From assembly GCA_001874325.1 (NCBI GenBank), contig MPCW01000008.1:62001-126000 (forward strand): a stretch of DNA of 64,000 nucleotides. Direction: 5' to 3'. Shown one piece after another: positions 50,600 through 60,607 of the stretch. Position 1 is the stretch's first letter. Every line of letters starts with the position of its first letter. The translations under genes were made by a program, and so were the position numbers. Source of the DNA: Flavobacterium sp. MedPE-SWcel (GTDB lineage: Bacteria; Bacteroidota; Bacteroidia; Flavobacteriales; Flavobacteriaceae). The notes under the pieces were generated by a model. That model made no database searches. It worked only from the letters and a program-made list of their open reading frames with translations, and was not told where the DNA came from.

Positions 50600-51385
50600 A
50601 TGAATCAACCACTAGCATATGTGCATCCAGGGGCAAAAATCGCTAAAAATGTAGTGATAGAGCCTTTTACAACAATACATAATAATGTAGAGATTGGAGA
50701 AGGTACTTGGATAGGCTCAAACGTAACTATAATGGAAGGTGCCAGAATTGGCAAAAATTGTAATATATTCCCTGGAGCTGTAATTTCAGCGGTACCACAA
50801 GACCTTAAATTTGGAGGAGAAGATTCTCTTGCAGTGATAGGTGATAACTGTACTATTAGAGAATGTGTTACAATAAATAGAGGTACAGTAGCATCTGGTG
50901 TTACTAAATTAGGTGATAACTGTTTAGTAATGGCAACAGCTCACATAGCACATGATTGCCATATTGGTAATAATGCTATTATTGTAAACGGTGTTGCTCT
51001 TGCAGGGCATGTTACCGTTGGTAATTTTGCTATTATTGGAGGACTTGCTGCCATACATCAATTTATAAGTATTGGAGATCATGCTATGATATCCGGTGGA
51101 TCTCTTGTAAGAAAAGATGTCCCTCCATTTACTAAAGCGGCAAAAGAACCTCTTTCTTATGTAGGTATTAACTCTATAGGGTTAAGACGTAGAGGTTTTT
51201 CTCCTGATAAAATAAGAGAGGTACAAGATATTTATAGAATTTTATACCAAAAGAATTATAATACAACGCAAGCATTAAGTATTATTGAAGCTGAGATGGA
51301 AGCAACTCCAGAGCGTGATGAGATAATATTATTTATCCGAAATTCATCGCGTGGTGTAATGAAAGGTTATACAGGAATCTATTAA
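50600..51385 (+). CDS. lpxA: UDP-N-acetylglucosamine acyltransferase
   Basis: VHPGAKIAKNVVIEPFTTIHNNVEIG, TAHIAHDCHIGNN; start MNQPLAYVHPGA. Confidence 0.95.
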   Translation: MNQPLAYVHPGAKIAKNVVIEPFTTIHNNVEIGEGTWIGSNVTIMEGARIGKNCNIFPGAVISAVPQDLKFGGEDSLAVIGDNCTIRECVTINRGTVASGVTKLGDNCLVMATAHIAHDCHIGNNAIIVNGVALAGHVTVGNFAIIGGLAAIHQFISIGDHAMISGGSLVRKDVPPFTKAAKEPLSYVGINSIGLRRRGFSPDKIREVQDIYRILYQKNYNTTQALSIIEAEMEATPERDEIILFIRNSSRGVMKGYTGIY

Positions 51386-51484
51386 AAAATAGTTACCTTG
51401 GCTTTTACAAGTTTGACATTGTCAAACAAGAGTGTATTACACAGTTTTATGATACAATAGAAATAATTAATTTAAAAAGAAATA

Positions 51485-52051
51485 ATGGCAAGTACATCAG
51501 ATATTAGAAATGGATTATGTATTAGATATAATCATGATATTTATAAAATTATAGAGTTTCTTCACGTTAAACCAGGAAAAGGTCCTGCTTTTGTAAGAAC
51601 AAAGCTTAAGAGTCTTACTACAGGTAAAGTATTAGATAATACTTTCTCTGCTGGACACAAGATTGAAGACGTAAGAGTTGAAACTCATAAATATCAGTTT
51701 TTATATCCTGAAGGAGATGATTTTCATTTCATGCATACTGAAAACTATGAACAAATTTCTTTAATGCGTAATATTCTTGATGCACCAGATTTATTAAAAG
51801 AAGGTGAAGTAGTTATGGTTATCGTTAACACTGAAGATGACTCACCACTTTCTGTTGATATGCCAGTTTCTGTTGTACTAGAAGTTACTTATACTGAGCC
51901 AGGTGTTAAAGGTAATACTGCTACAAATGCTGTAAAACCTGCAAAAGTAGAAACAGGAGCATCTGTAAACGTTCCTTTATTTATTAATGAAGGTGATAAA
52001 ATTAAAATAGATACTGCATCAGGTTCTTACGTAGAGCGTGTAAAAGAGTAA
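51485..52051 (+). CDS. efp: Elongation factor P
   Basis: HVKPGKGPAFVRTKLKSLTTGKVLDNTFSAG; C-terminal FINEGDKIKIDTASGSYVERVK. Confidence 0.97.
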   Translation: MASTSDIRNGLCIRYNHDIYKIIEFLHVKPGKGPAFVRTKLKSLTTGKVLDNTFSAGHKIEDVRVETHKYQFLYPEGDDFHFMHTENYEQISLMRNILDAPDLLKEGEVVMVIVNTEDDSPLSVDMPVSVVLEVTYTEPGVKGNTATNAVKPAKVETGASVNVPLFINEGDKIKIDTASGSYVERVKE

Positions 52052-52125
52052 TAATAATATTTAAGTATTTGGTAGCTTTAATTGAGTTACCAAATACTTA
52101 TCCTGTAAATTAAGTTAAGACAAGC

Positions 52126-53058
52126 ATGAAATTTCCAAACGTTCATACATTAAAAAATATTGCTGAAATTATTGGTAGTAAATATGTTGGTGATGATAAC
52201 TTTCCAGTTCATGGTATGAACGAAATTCATGTTGTCGAACCAGGTGATATTGTTTTTGTAGATCACCCAAAATATTATGATAAAGCATTACAATCTGCAG
52301 CAACCATAGTACTTATAAATAAGGAAGTTGATTGCCCTGAGGGTAAAGCATTATTAATATCAGATGATCCTTTTAGAGATTTTAATTTTCTAACACGTCA
52401 TTTTAAACCATTTCAACCATCTAATGTATCAATAGCCCCTTCTGCAAAAATAGGAGAGGGTACAATAATACAACCTAATACATTTGTAGGTAATAATGTT
52501 ACAATTGGTAAAAACTGTCGCATTTATTCTAATGTTTGTATTTACGATAATGCAGTTATTGGTGATAATGTAATAATACATGCAGGTACTGTACTAGGTG
52601 CAGATGCTTTTTATTATAAGAAAAGACCAGAAGGCTTTGACCAGTTACTTTCAGGTGGTAGAGTAGTAGTGAAAGACAATGTTGGTATAGGTGCACTTTG
52701 TACTATAGATAACGGTGTTACAGGAGATACTACTATTGGAGAAGGTACTAAAATAGATAATCAGGTACATATAGGTCATGATACTATCATTGGTAAAAAG
52801 TGTCTTATTGCTGCACAAACTGGTATAGCTGGTTGTGTAGTTATTAAAGATGAAGTAACTATTTGGGGACAAGCTGGTATAGCAAGTGGTATTACTATTG
52901 AGAGTAAAGCAGTTTTATTAGCACAATCAGGTTTAGGAAAATCTATTGAAAGTGGAAAGGTTTATTTTGGTTCTCCAGCCGAAGAATCAAGAGAAAAAAT
53001 GAAAGAGCTATTTAATGTAAAACGTATTCCTGAAATATTAGAGAAATTAAAAGGATAA
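52126..53058 (+). CDS. LpxD paralogue, UDP-3-O-acylglucosamine N-acyltransferase-like
   Basis: LpxD N-terminal region plus hexapeptide repeats; QVHIGHDTIIGKKCLIAAQTGIAG. Confidence 0.9.
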   Translation: MKFPNVHTLKNIAEIIGSKYVGDDNFPVHGMNEIHVVEPGDIVFVDHPKYYDKALQSAATIVLINKEVDCPEGKALLISDDPFRDFNFLTRHFKPFQPSNVSIAPSAKIGEGTIIQPNTFVGNNVTIGKNCRIYSNVCIYDNAVIGDNVIIHAGTVLGADAFYYKKRPEGFDQLLSGGRVVVKDNVGIGALCTIDNGVTGDTTIGEGTKIDNQVHIGHDTIIGKKCLIAAQTGIAGCVVIKDEVTIWGQAGIASGITIESKAVLLAQSGLGKSIESGKVYFGSPAEESREKMKELFNVKRIPEILEKLKG

Positions 53059-53064
53059 TACATT

Positions 53065-53427
53065 ATGGATGCAAAAGAGCTAGTTACTGCTTATTATAGC
53101 CCTGAGGTGTTTAATAACCCTGAAGTTATAAGTCGTTTTTTACATAATAATTTTATTACAGATTGGAGAAGCTCTAAAGGTTTTTTACAATTAAATAAAG
53201 AAGATCTTATAGAACTTGTAACAGGATTAAAGCAAGCATATTCTTCTTATAGACTAGATATTGGGAATATAATTGCAGATGGAAGTAAAGTTTGTGTGCG
53301 TTATACGCATTACGTAAATGCTTTCGAAAACCCAGATGAGGAGGTAACATTAGGTCATTTTGTTGCTGTTTGGGAAATAAAAGACAACAAATTATATCGT
53401 GGCTATGTAATGAGTCAAGTAGAGTAG
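53065..53427 (+). CDS. NTF2-like / SnoaL family protein
   Basis: 120 aa; LVTAYYSPEVFNNPEVISRFLHNNFITDWRSSKG, GHFVAVWEIKDNKLYRGYVMSQ. Confidence 0.75.
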   Translation: MDAKELVTAYYSPEVFNNPEVISRFLHNNFITDWRSSKGFLQLNKEDLIELVTGLKQAYSSYRLDIGNIIADGSKVCVRYTHYVNAFENPDEEVTLGHFVAVWEIKDNKLYRGYVMSQVE

Positions 53428-53462
53428 ATGTGAAATAGAAGCATACTTTAAATTATCTTTTT

Positions 53463-54578
53463 ATGTTACAAACTAGTATGCTTTTAAGGATAATATCTAC
53501 TTTTTGGATTATAGCTAAATTAATTAGTATAAATCTTTGGCTTGATGACAGATTATATCCTTTAGTTCCTCTTTTTGAATATACCGAGACTATACCCTCA
53601 ATAGTTCATACCTTATTATTTTACAGTTCTATAACTGTTCTATTTTCAGTATTACTTTTTCCTAAAAATATAAAACTGATAATTCTATTACTACTATTAG
53701 AGTTATCATCCTGTATTTTAGATGTTACAAGGTGGCAACCATGGGAATATCAATATATTTTTATTTTACTAATATTTATATTAAACAGAAATAATTCCAG
53801 AGTAATTTATAATGCGTTGATTTTTATACTAGCCTCAATCTATATCTATAGTGGTTTTCATAAAGTAAATGGAGGGTTTTTATACACCATTTGGGAACAA
53901 ATGATGTTGCGAAACTTTATGGGAATATCTAATAAAACTATAATAGACAATAAATTACATTACGTTGGTTTAATATTACCAGTTATAGAGATACTATCGG
54001 GCTTTGGTCTATTATTTTTAAAGAATAAAAGAACTCCAGCACTAGTACTTATTACAATGCATCTGTTCATATTATTATTTATTGGACCATTAGGTATAAA
54101 TCATAATATGGTCGTTTGGCCTTGGAATGTGGCAATGATAGCGTTGTTGTATATATTATTTATAAAAAATTCTACATTAGAATATTCTCTGAAGACAATT
54201 ACTAAAAAATGGAATTTAATAGTATTGCTGTTTTGGGGAATATTGCCAGCCTTTAGCTTTATAGGATATTGGGAGCATTACTTATCATCTAGTTTATACT
54301 CAGGAAATACGGTTAATATGAGTATTTGTTTTAAGGATAAAGAGGATGCAAAATTGTTTGAACCCTATTTATCTAATAAAGATAGGTACAACGTTTGTAA
54401 TGGAGAATCGCGATTATCATTATTGCATTGGGCTTATACAGAAATGAGAGTTACACCATATCCGGAGGTGTGGTATTATAAGCGATTTAAAGAACAATAT
54501 ATAAAACAATACGGAAAAGATAAGGTCCGTTTTATAAGATATTGTTATCCTTACAAAGAGTTAAAAGAAGTTGAATGA
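53463..54578 (+). CDS. Polytopic membrane protein, possibly HTTM-like
   Basis: ~9 TM helices; ASIYIYSGFHKVNGGFLYTIWEQMML recalls HTTM proteins; ~100-aa Cys-containing soluble C-terminus. Confidence 0.6.
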   Translation: MLQTSMLLRIISTFWIIAKLISINLWLDDRLYPLVPLFEYTETIPSIVHTLLFYSSITVLFSVLLFPKNIKLIILLLLLELSSCILDVTRWQPWEYQYIFILLIFILNRNNSRVIYNALIFILASIYIYSGFHKVNGGFLYTIWEQMMLRNFMGISNKTIIDNKLHYVGLILPVIEILSGFGLLFLKNKRTPALVLITMHLFILLFIGPLGINHNMVVWPWNVAMIALLYILFIKNSTLEYSLKTITKKWNLIVLLFWGILPAFSFIGYWEHYLSSSLYSGNTVNMSICFKDKEDAKLFEPYLSNKDRYNVCNGESRLSLLHWAYTEMRVTPYPEVWYYKRFKEQYIKQYGKDKVRFIRYCYPYKELKEVE

Positions 54579-54640
54579 TTTTTTTTGTAAGTTTGATATA
54601 CAAATATGAAAAAAAGCTTCATATATTTTAAGTAAAAAAC

Positions 54641-54648
54641 TATTTTTG
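54641..54648 (+). promoter_or_regulatory. Candidate -7 element TATTTTTG for sucD
   Basis: TANNTTTG match 35 bp before the start codon. Confidence 0.45.
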
Positions 54649-54682
54649 CATTGCGATTATAAATAATTAAAAAAATATATCC

Positions 54683-55573
54683 ATGAGTGTTTTAGTTAAT
54701 AAAGATTCCAAAATAATTGTTCAGGGATTTACAGGTAGTGAAGGTACGTTTCACGCTACACAAATGATTGAATATGGTACTAACGTTGTAGGTGGTGTAA
54801 CACCAGGTAAAGGTGGTACAACTCACTTAGACTGTCCTGTTTTTAATACTGTTCAAGATGCAGTAGAAAAAGCTGGTGCTGATACAACTATTATATTCGT
54901 TCCGCCTGCATTTGCTGCTGATGCAATTATGGAAGCGGCTGAAGCTGGTATTAAAGTAATAATTACTATTACTGAAGGTATTCCAGTTGCTGATATGATT
55001 AAAGCTTATGATTATATTCAAGATAAAGATTGTCGTCTTGTAGGTCCTAACTGTCCAGGTGTTATTACTCCGGGAGAAGCTAAAGTAGGAATTATGCCAG
55101 GTTTCGTATTTAAGAAAGGTACAGTAGGTATCGTTTCTAAATCAGGAACTTTAACATATGAAGCTGCTGACCAAGTTGTAAAACAAGGTTTAGGTATTAC
55201 TACAGCAATCGGTATTGGTGGTGACCCAATTATTGGTACTACTACAAAAGAAGCTGTTGAACTATTAATGAACGATCCTGAAACAGAGTGTATCGTGATG
55301 ATAGGTGAGATAGGTGGACAACTTGAGGCAGATGCTGCTCAGTGGATAAAAGCTGATGGTAATAAAAAACCAGTTGTAGGTTTTATCGCTGGAGAAACTG
55401 CTCCTAAAGGTCGTACTATGGGACATGCTGGTGCTATCGTAGGTGGTGCTGATGATACAGCAGAAGCTAAAAAACGTATCATGAGAGAAAATGGTATACA
55501 TGTAGTAGATTCACCTGCTGAGATTGGTAAAAAAGTAAGCGAAGTATTAAAAGTAAAAGAAGTATTAGGATAG
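54683..55573 (+). CDS. sucD: Succinyl-CoA synthetase alpha subunit
   Basis: [62 protein letters not shown]. Confidence 0.97.
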   Translation: MSVLVNKDSKIIVQGFTGSEGTFHATQMIEYGTNVVGGVTPGKGGTTHLDCPVFNTVQDAVEKAGADTTIIFVPPAFAADAIMEAAEAGIKVIITITEGIPVADMIKAYDYIQDKDCRLVGPNCPGVITPGEAKVGIMPGFVFKKGTVGIVSKSGTLTYEAADQVVKQGLGITTAIGIGGDPIIGTTTKEAVELLMNDPETECIVMIGEIGGQLEADAAQWIKADGNKKPVVGFIAGETAPKGRTMGHAGAIVGGADDTAEAKKRIMRENGIHVVDSPAEIGKKVSEVLKVKEVLG

Positions 55574-55602
55574 TATAATATCCTTTATACATATTTATAA
55601 TT

Positions 55603-55643
55603 AAAAAAAGAGATTCTTCATCGCATGGAGAGTCTCTTTTTTT
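55603..55643. terminator. Intrinsic terminator downstream of sucD
   Basis: AAAAAAAGAGA / TCTCTTTTTTT 11-bp stem. Confidence 0.8.
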
Positions 55644-55874
55644 ATATAATAATTTAATTCTTGAATGTTTCTTAATTAAGCAATGTCGTGATATTATATA
55701 TCACAAGCGAAATTATTTTGTAAAGAAAATTACTAATTTATAAAAGTTACTACTGTATTTTTCTTTAAGAAAAATAAAACGACTAGGGTAAAATTTCTAT
55801 TTGGAAATAATAAAGGAGGTCGAAATACCTCACATTAACGAGGGTGTGCTAATGCTTTTAAGTTTTAATAATTA

Positions 55875-55898
55875 AACAATATTTGGGGAAATATTGTT
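55875..55898. repeat. Perfect 10-bp hairpin with GGGG loop
   Basis: AACAATATTT-GGGG-AAATATTGTT in an unannotated convergent intergenic region. Confidence 0.8.
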
Positions 55899-56212
55899 GC
55901 GTGTTAAGAGATAGTTAAGTATTACCTCATTTTAAATGTAAAGTTTTAGGTCATAAAATACTTTTGTAACTTTCTCTGTCTGTAATTTCTTAGTAACATC
56001 TGTATTAGGTGCCCTAACTTACTGTTTTTGAAGATTGTTAATTTCATAATAAATGGTTTTAATAGTTATACGCAATTTAAGAATTCAATAATTTGTTGGG
56101 TTTAAGCCTACATTAAATATCTATTAATATACTATGTATCAGCTATATTAATTGAAAGTAGGGATAAATCCTTCATTTTTTATTATTATTCGATGAAAAG
56201 CAAGAATAATCT

Positions 56213-56668
56213 TTAATTACTATCTTTTTTATAATATTTGGAAACATCTATACAAAGGTTTAATGCGCCAATGAGTTTGCCTAAGGTATTAAATATAGGT
56301 TTTGGTCTTGATGTTATACAAAACCGCATTCCCTGCGTATTTTCTATAATTAAATCATCAGTAAAAACTCGTGCATGTTTCAAAACCTTTGCCATAGGTG
56401 TTTCATTCATAGGTAACAATATACCATCTGTAGTATATGTTTTTAACCCCTTATAATAAAAATCTTTTCCTATTTCGGGTTTTGTACTCCAAAAAGTAGT
56501 AGCTGCCCTATTGTAATATGTTATTATACCTTTTGAATCGCAAGTATATATTGCAGCAGGTATAAATTCAATGAGTTTAGAAAAGTATTCTTCTTTTATA
56601 AGTGATGTATGATCATCACTTTCCATTGAGTCATCTGAATCGCTAAAATATCCTGAAAATTCGTCCAT
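56213..56668 (-). CDS. PAS domain-containing protein
   Basis: FSKLIEFIPAAIYTCDSKGIITYYNRAATTFW and PMAKVLKHARVFTDD; no output domain. Confidence 0.85.
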   Translation of the reverse strand: MDEFSGYFSDSDDSMESDDHTSLIKEEYFSKLIEFIPAAIYTCDSKGIITYYNRAATTFWSTKPEIGKDFYYKGLKTYTTDGILLPMNETPMAKVLKHARVFTDDLIIENTQGMRFCITSRPKPIFNTLGKLIGALNLCIDVSKYYKKDSN

Positions 56669-56838
56669 TCTAGTATGTTTTTAATTAAAACTACAATAAG
56701 AGATAGAACTTTCTAGTTAAATATTTAACGTAAAATTACAATAAAATTTATTTAAAAAACAAATAATTAACATTTTTGATAAATAATCAGGTGTATTTAC
56801 GGGTTTTTAAAACAGGTATTCTTAGCAAATTTTTAATT

Positions 56839-56882
56839 ATAATGCAAAATGCTCACTAATAGTAGTGAGCATTTTGCATTAT
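56839..56882 (-). terminator. Intrinsic terminator of the OmpA-family gene
   Basis: Perfect 20-bp stem around ATAG loop (AATGCAAAATGCTCACTA / TAGTGAGCATTTTGCATT core). Confidence 0.75.
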
Positions 56883-56898
56883 GTATAGAGTTTTACTA

Positions 56899-57729
56899 TT
56901 ATTTCTGATTTTTCATTTCTTTTTCAATCATATCATAAAATTGATCCAGTTTAGGAAGTACAAGTATTCTAGTTCTTCTATTTCTAGCTCTTCCTTCTGT
57001 AGTGGTATTGTCTACTAATGGTACATATTCGCCTCTTCCAGAAGCAATAAGTCGTTTAGGGTCTATACCATAGTCATTTTGAAGAATTCTAACTATTGAT
57101 GTAGCTCGCTTAACACTTAAATCCCAATTATCTAAAAGCACAGGGTTTTTAATAGGTACATTATCAGTATGTCCTTCTACCATACATTCAAAGTCTGGCT
57201 TATCTTTAACTATAGCAGCAACTTTACCTAGTATTTGTTTAGCTTTATCAGTAACTACATATCTTCCGCTTTTAAATAATAATTTATCAGCAATAGATAT
57301 ATATACTACACCTTTTTCAACATTTACTTCAATGTCTGGATCATCAACTCCTACGGCTCTTTTTATACTTGTAACAAGTGCTAACGTTACGGAATCTTTA
57401 CGAGTAATAGCATCTTGTAATCTAGATATCTTTAAATCTTTTTCCTTTAAACTTTCTAATGATTTTTCTATAGTTTCAGCTCCTTTTGTAGAAAGAGTAG
57501 CAAAATTATCTCTAGATTTTATAAGATCGGTATTAGAACTTTTAAGATCGTCAATACGTGCCATCATACCTTTTTTCTCAGCCAAACAAGTATTTAGTTT
57601 TAGCGTTGTACTATTAAGCATGTCCTGAATCTCTTTGTTTTTACCTTCTAACTCGGCAATTTTTTTCTTAGAGCCACAAGAAGTAAGCGTTAACCCTGCT
57701 AATGCAAGTATAAAAATGATTCGTTTCAT
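56899..57729 (-). CDS. OmpA family lipoprotein
   Basis: Lipobox LTLTSC, coiled coil, OmpA domain VEGHTDNVPI...NWDLSVKRATSIVRIL...ASGRGEYVPL.....GRARNRRTRI. Confidence 0.93.
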   Translation of the reverse strand: MKRIIFILALAGLTLTSCGSKKKIAELEGKNKEIQDMLNSTTLKLNTCLAEKKGMMARIDDLKSSNTDLIKSRDNFATLSTKGAETIEKSLESLKEKDLKISRLQDAITRKDSVTLALVTSIKRAVGVDDPDIEVNVEKGVVYISIADKLLFKSGRYVVTDKAKQILGKVAAIVKDKPDFECMVEGHTDNVPIKNPVLLDNWDLSVKRATSIVRILQNDYGIDPKRLIASGRGEYVPLVDNTTTEGRARNRRTRILVLPKLDQFYDMIEKEMKNQK

Positions 57730-57792
57730 ATATATCAGGATTTTAGATTTTTACAAAAATAATTATTATAAGAATTTTATTAATTAAATAGC

Positions 57793-58797
57793 CTATAAAC
57801 TATTGTTAAAATTATGGCTAAACATCTTGTTTTTCAGTAGATAGTAGTTGTAAACAATACTACTGCATTTATAATAGTTTTTATACTGTTTAGCCTTTCT
57901 TTTTTTTAAGAAATGCGAAAGCTTTGTATAAAAACAATAATGCGCTTTTAATATTGCATAAAGGTGAGAAAACTGACCATTAAATATAAATTTAATACCA
58001 GCAACACCATCAAGAACGAGCCTTATAAATAGTACAGGAAATAATTGTTTTGATGGAAGGTTTTTAGTTAACATCCAAAGTGAATTTCTAAAATTTAGAA
58101 ATGTTTTTCGCGGATTACTATTTTTTAAAGTAGCTCCCCCTACATGATATACAACAGATTGTGAACAAAATTGTATTTTGTAGTTATTATTGAAAGCTCT
58201 CCAACACAAATCTATTTCTTCTTGATGCGCAAAAAAATCTTCATCAAAACCTCCAAGCTCTCTAAACACATCTTTTTTTATAAATAAACAAGCGCCTGAT
58301 GCCCAAAATATTTCGGTATCGTTATATTGTTTATTATCTTTCTCTATGGTGTCAAAAATTCTACCTCTACAAAAAGGATAACCATACTTATCTATAAAAC
58401 CACCTGCTGCACCAGCATACTCAAAATAATCTCGCTTGTAATAATCAAGTATTTTAGGTTGAATAATAGCCGTTTTTTTATCGTTATTAAACATAGTAAT
58501 AACGGGGTTTAGCCAGTCTTTTGTAACTTCTATATCAGAGTTTAATAGTACATAAATATCTTCTTCAATATTTTTTAAAGCAGTGTTATAACCACCAGCA
58601 TAACCGTAGTTTTTATCATTATTTATAATGCTAACTTTTGGGTAGTGGTCTTGTATAAAAGCAACAGAGTCATCTGTAGAGGCATTGTCAGCAACATAAA
58701 TAGTAGCATTAGTAGAGTGCTCTATTACAAAAGGTAAAAATTCCTCTAATAAATTTTTACCATTCCAGTTTAGTATTACAATCGCTATGCTTTTCAT
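57793..58797 (-). CDS. Family 2 glycosyltransferase
   Basis: IVILNWNGKNLLEEFLPF, VADNASTDDSVAFI, LLNSDIEVTKDWL, GGFDEDFFAHQEEIDLCWR. Confidence 0.94.
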   Translation of the reverse strand: MKSIAIVILNWNGKNLLEEFLPFVIEHSTNATIYVADNASTDDSVAFIQDHYPKVSIINNDKNYGYAGGYNTALKNIEEDIYVLLNSDIEVTKDWLNPVITMFNNDKKTAIIQPKILDYYKRDYFEYAGAAGGFIDKYGYPFCRGRIFDTIEKDNKQYNDTEIFWASGACLFIKKDVFRELGGFDEDFFAHQEEIDLCWRAFNNNYKIQFCSQSVVYHVGGATLKNSNPRKTFLNFRNSLWMLTKNLPSKQLFPVLFIRLVLDGVAGIKFIFNGQFSHLYAILKAHYCFYTKLSHFLKKRKAKQYKNYYKCSSIVYNYYLLKNKMFSHNFNNSL

Positions 58798-59249
58798 TCT
58801 TGTTTTTTAAAATCGGGTAAATCAGGCAAAAAGATATATTTTTCTTGCTCATAATCCATTTGGCAAAAGTAATGATTTAGTCCATTGGTTACCATCATAT
58901 ATTGTGCTTTTACAACCATATTATAACGCGCAATTTGGTCAAAAGTATCTTGCGATATAGGTACACTAGGAGCTTTACATTCTATTAGTAAAAAAATATC
59001 TCCGTTGGGCTGAAATACAACAGCATCATATCGTTTAGTTAAACCATTAACTTTAATAGTTTTTTCAACATTAATATATAATTTAGGATATTGTTTTTCT
59101 TCGAGTAATAATCGCACCACATGTTGTCGCACCCATTCTTCGGGTGTAAGCTGTATGAACTTTTTACGGATCTCATCAAAAATAGCGACCTTATTTTCAC
59201 TATTTTTGAATCGGAATGTATAATCAGGGAAATTCAATTTTTGCATCAC
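58794..59249 (-). CDS. HsdR N-terminal-type (PD-(D/E)xK-like) domain protein
   Basis: EEWVRQHVVRLLLEEKQYP, KRYDAVVFQPNGDIFLLIECKAP (D...ExK), TNGLNHYFCQMD. Confidence 0.85.
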   Translation of the reverse strand: MMQKLNFPDYTFRFKNSENKVAIFDEIRKKFIQLTPEEWVRQHVVRLLLEEKQYPKLYINVEKTIKVNGLTKRYDAVVFQPNGDIFLLIECKAPSVPISQDTFDQIARYNMVVKAQYMMVTNGLNHYFCQMDYEQEKYIFLPDLPDFKKQE

Positions 59250-59320
59250 GCAAATTTATGTTTTTTTTAACTGGTCATTACAAATACAATATACCCGAAT
59301 ATTTAAACATAGCCTATATA

Positions 59321-60325
59321 GTGGACGAAGTTTTAAAAATAGTTAATGAAATAAAAGGAGGTACAGTACACCCTATCTATTTTTTAATGGGGGAGGAGCC
59401 TTATTATATTGATAAATTAACCGAATATATAGAAAATAATATACTTACTGAGGAAGAGAAAGGCTTTAATCAATCGGTATTATATGGTAAGGATGTAACT
59501 ATTGAAGATGTAGTTTCTAGCGCTAGACGCTACCCAATGATGGCAGACAAGCAGGTAGTTATTGTAAAGGAAGCACAAGAATTAGTGCGTACCATAGACA
59601 AACTAGAAAAATATGCCGAAAACCCACAACCTACAACTGTGCTTGTTTTTGCTTATAAATATAAAACACTAGATAAGCGAAAAAAGATAACTAAAATACT
59701 AAATAAGGCAGGAGTAGTTTTTGAAAGTAAGAAGTTATATGAAAATCAGGTAGGTGACTGGATAAAACGTGTACTTTCGGGTAAAAAGTATACTATAGAG
59801 CCAAAAGCTACAGCCATGCTTGTAGAGTTTTTAGGTAATGATTTAGGCAGAATTAGTAAAGAAATAGACAAACTAACTATAATTTTACCAAAAGGTAGTA
59901 CAATTACTCCAAAAGCTATTGAAGAAAATATAGGTATTAGTAAAGACTATAATGTATTTGAACTTCGTAAAGCTATAGGAGAACGCAATCAATTAAAAGC
60001 ATATAAAATAGCCGATCATTTTTCTCAAAACCCAAAAGATAACCCGTTAGTAATGACAACGGGGTTGGTATTTGGCTTTTTCTCTCAATTATTACAATAT
60101 CACGGATTAAAAGATAAAACACCTGCTAATGCAGCTAAAGTATTAAAGGTGAATCCTTATTTTATGAAGGATTATGATATTGCTTTGCGTAATTTTCCGA
60201 TGAGAAAAGTAAGTGCTATAGTTGCTACATTAAGAGATATTGACGTAAAGAGTAAAGGAGTAGGAGCAAATGCTACACCACAAGCTGATTTACTGAAAGA
60301 GATGCTAGTAAAGATTTTTAATTAA
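59321..60325 (+). CDS. holA: DNA polymerase III subunit delta
   Basis: GTG-started VDEVLKIVNEIKGGTVHPIYFLMGEEPYYIDKL; ORF-track start at 59216 is an upstream extension. Confidence 0.9.
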   Translation: MDEVLKIVNEIKGGTVHPIYFLMGEEPYYIDKLTEYIENNILTEEEKGFNQSVLYGKDVTIEDVVSSARRYPMMADKQVVIVKEAQELVRTIDKLEKYAENPQPTTVLVFAYKYKTLDKRKKITKILNKAGVVFESKKLYENQVGDWIKRVLSGKKYTIEPKATAMLVEFLGNDLGRISKEIDKLTIILPKGSTITPKAIEENIGISKDYNVFELRKAIGERNQLKAYKIADHFSQNPKDNPLVMTTGLVFGFFSQLLQYHGLKDKTPANAAKVLKVNPYFMKDYDIALRNFPMRKVSAIVATLRDIDVKSKGVGANATPQADLLKEMLVKIFN

Positions 60326-60376
60326 CTAATTAATCCCGATATTTGTTCTCTTAACCCCTTATGAAAATAAATTATT

Positions 60377-60556
60377 ATGGGAATGAATAAAAACACCATC
60401 TTTGGGTGGGCATCCTTTATACTTTTCCTTATAGGTACAGCTCTTATTTTATTAGGAGCACTTAAATATAAAGATTACACTATAGGGTTCTCTGTAGTGG
60501 GAGTAGGATTTTTTGCAATATCATGGGCTTTTAATGCATTAAAAGGCAGAATATAA
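60377..60556 (+). CDS. Small two-TM membrane protein (59 aa), absent from the ORF track
   Basis: MGMNKNTIFGWASFILFLIGTALILLGALKYKDYTIGFSVVGVGFFAISWAFNALKGRI; resembles small conserved Flavobacteriia membrane proteins. Confidence 0.7.
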   Translation: MGMNKNTIFGWASFILFLIGTALILLGALKYKDYTIGFSVVGVGFFAISWAFNALKGRI

Positions 60557-60607
60557 TAGCTATAACTGAATTAAGAATTGATACATTAAAAATTTAATTA
60601 TATAAAA

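Noticed and set aside
54683-55573. sucD without adjacent sucC as a possible anomaly
   Set aside because: Separate sucC and sucD loci are common in Bacteroidota.
55816-55831. GAGGTCGAAATACCTC resembles a tRNA T-arm
   Set aside because: The loop is 6 nt rather than 7 and no acceptor, D or anticodon arms could be found around it.
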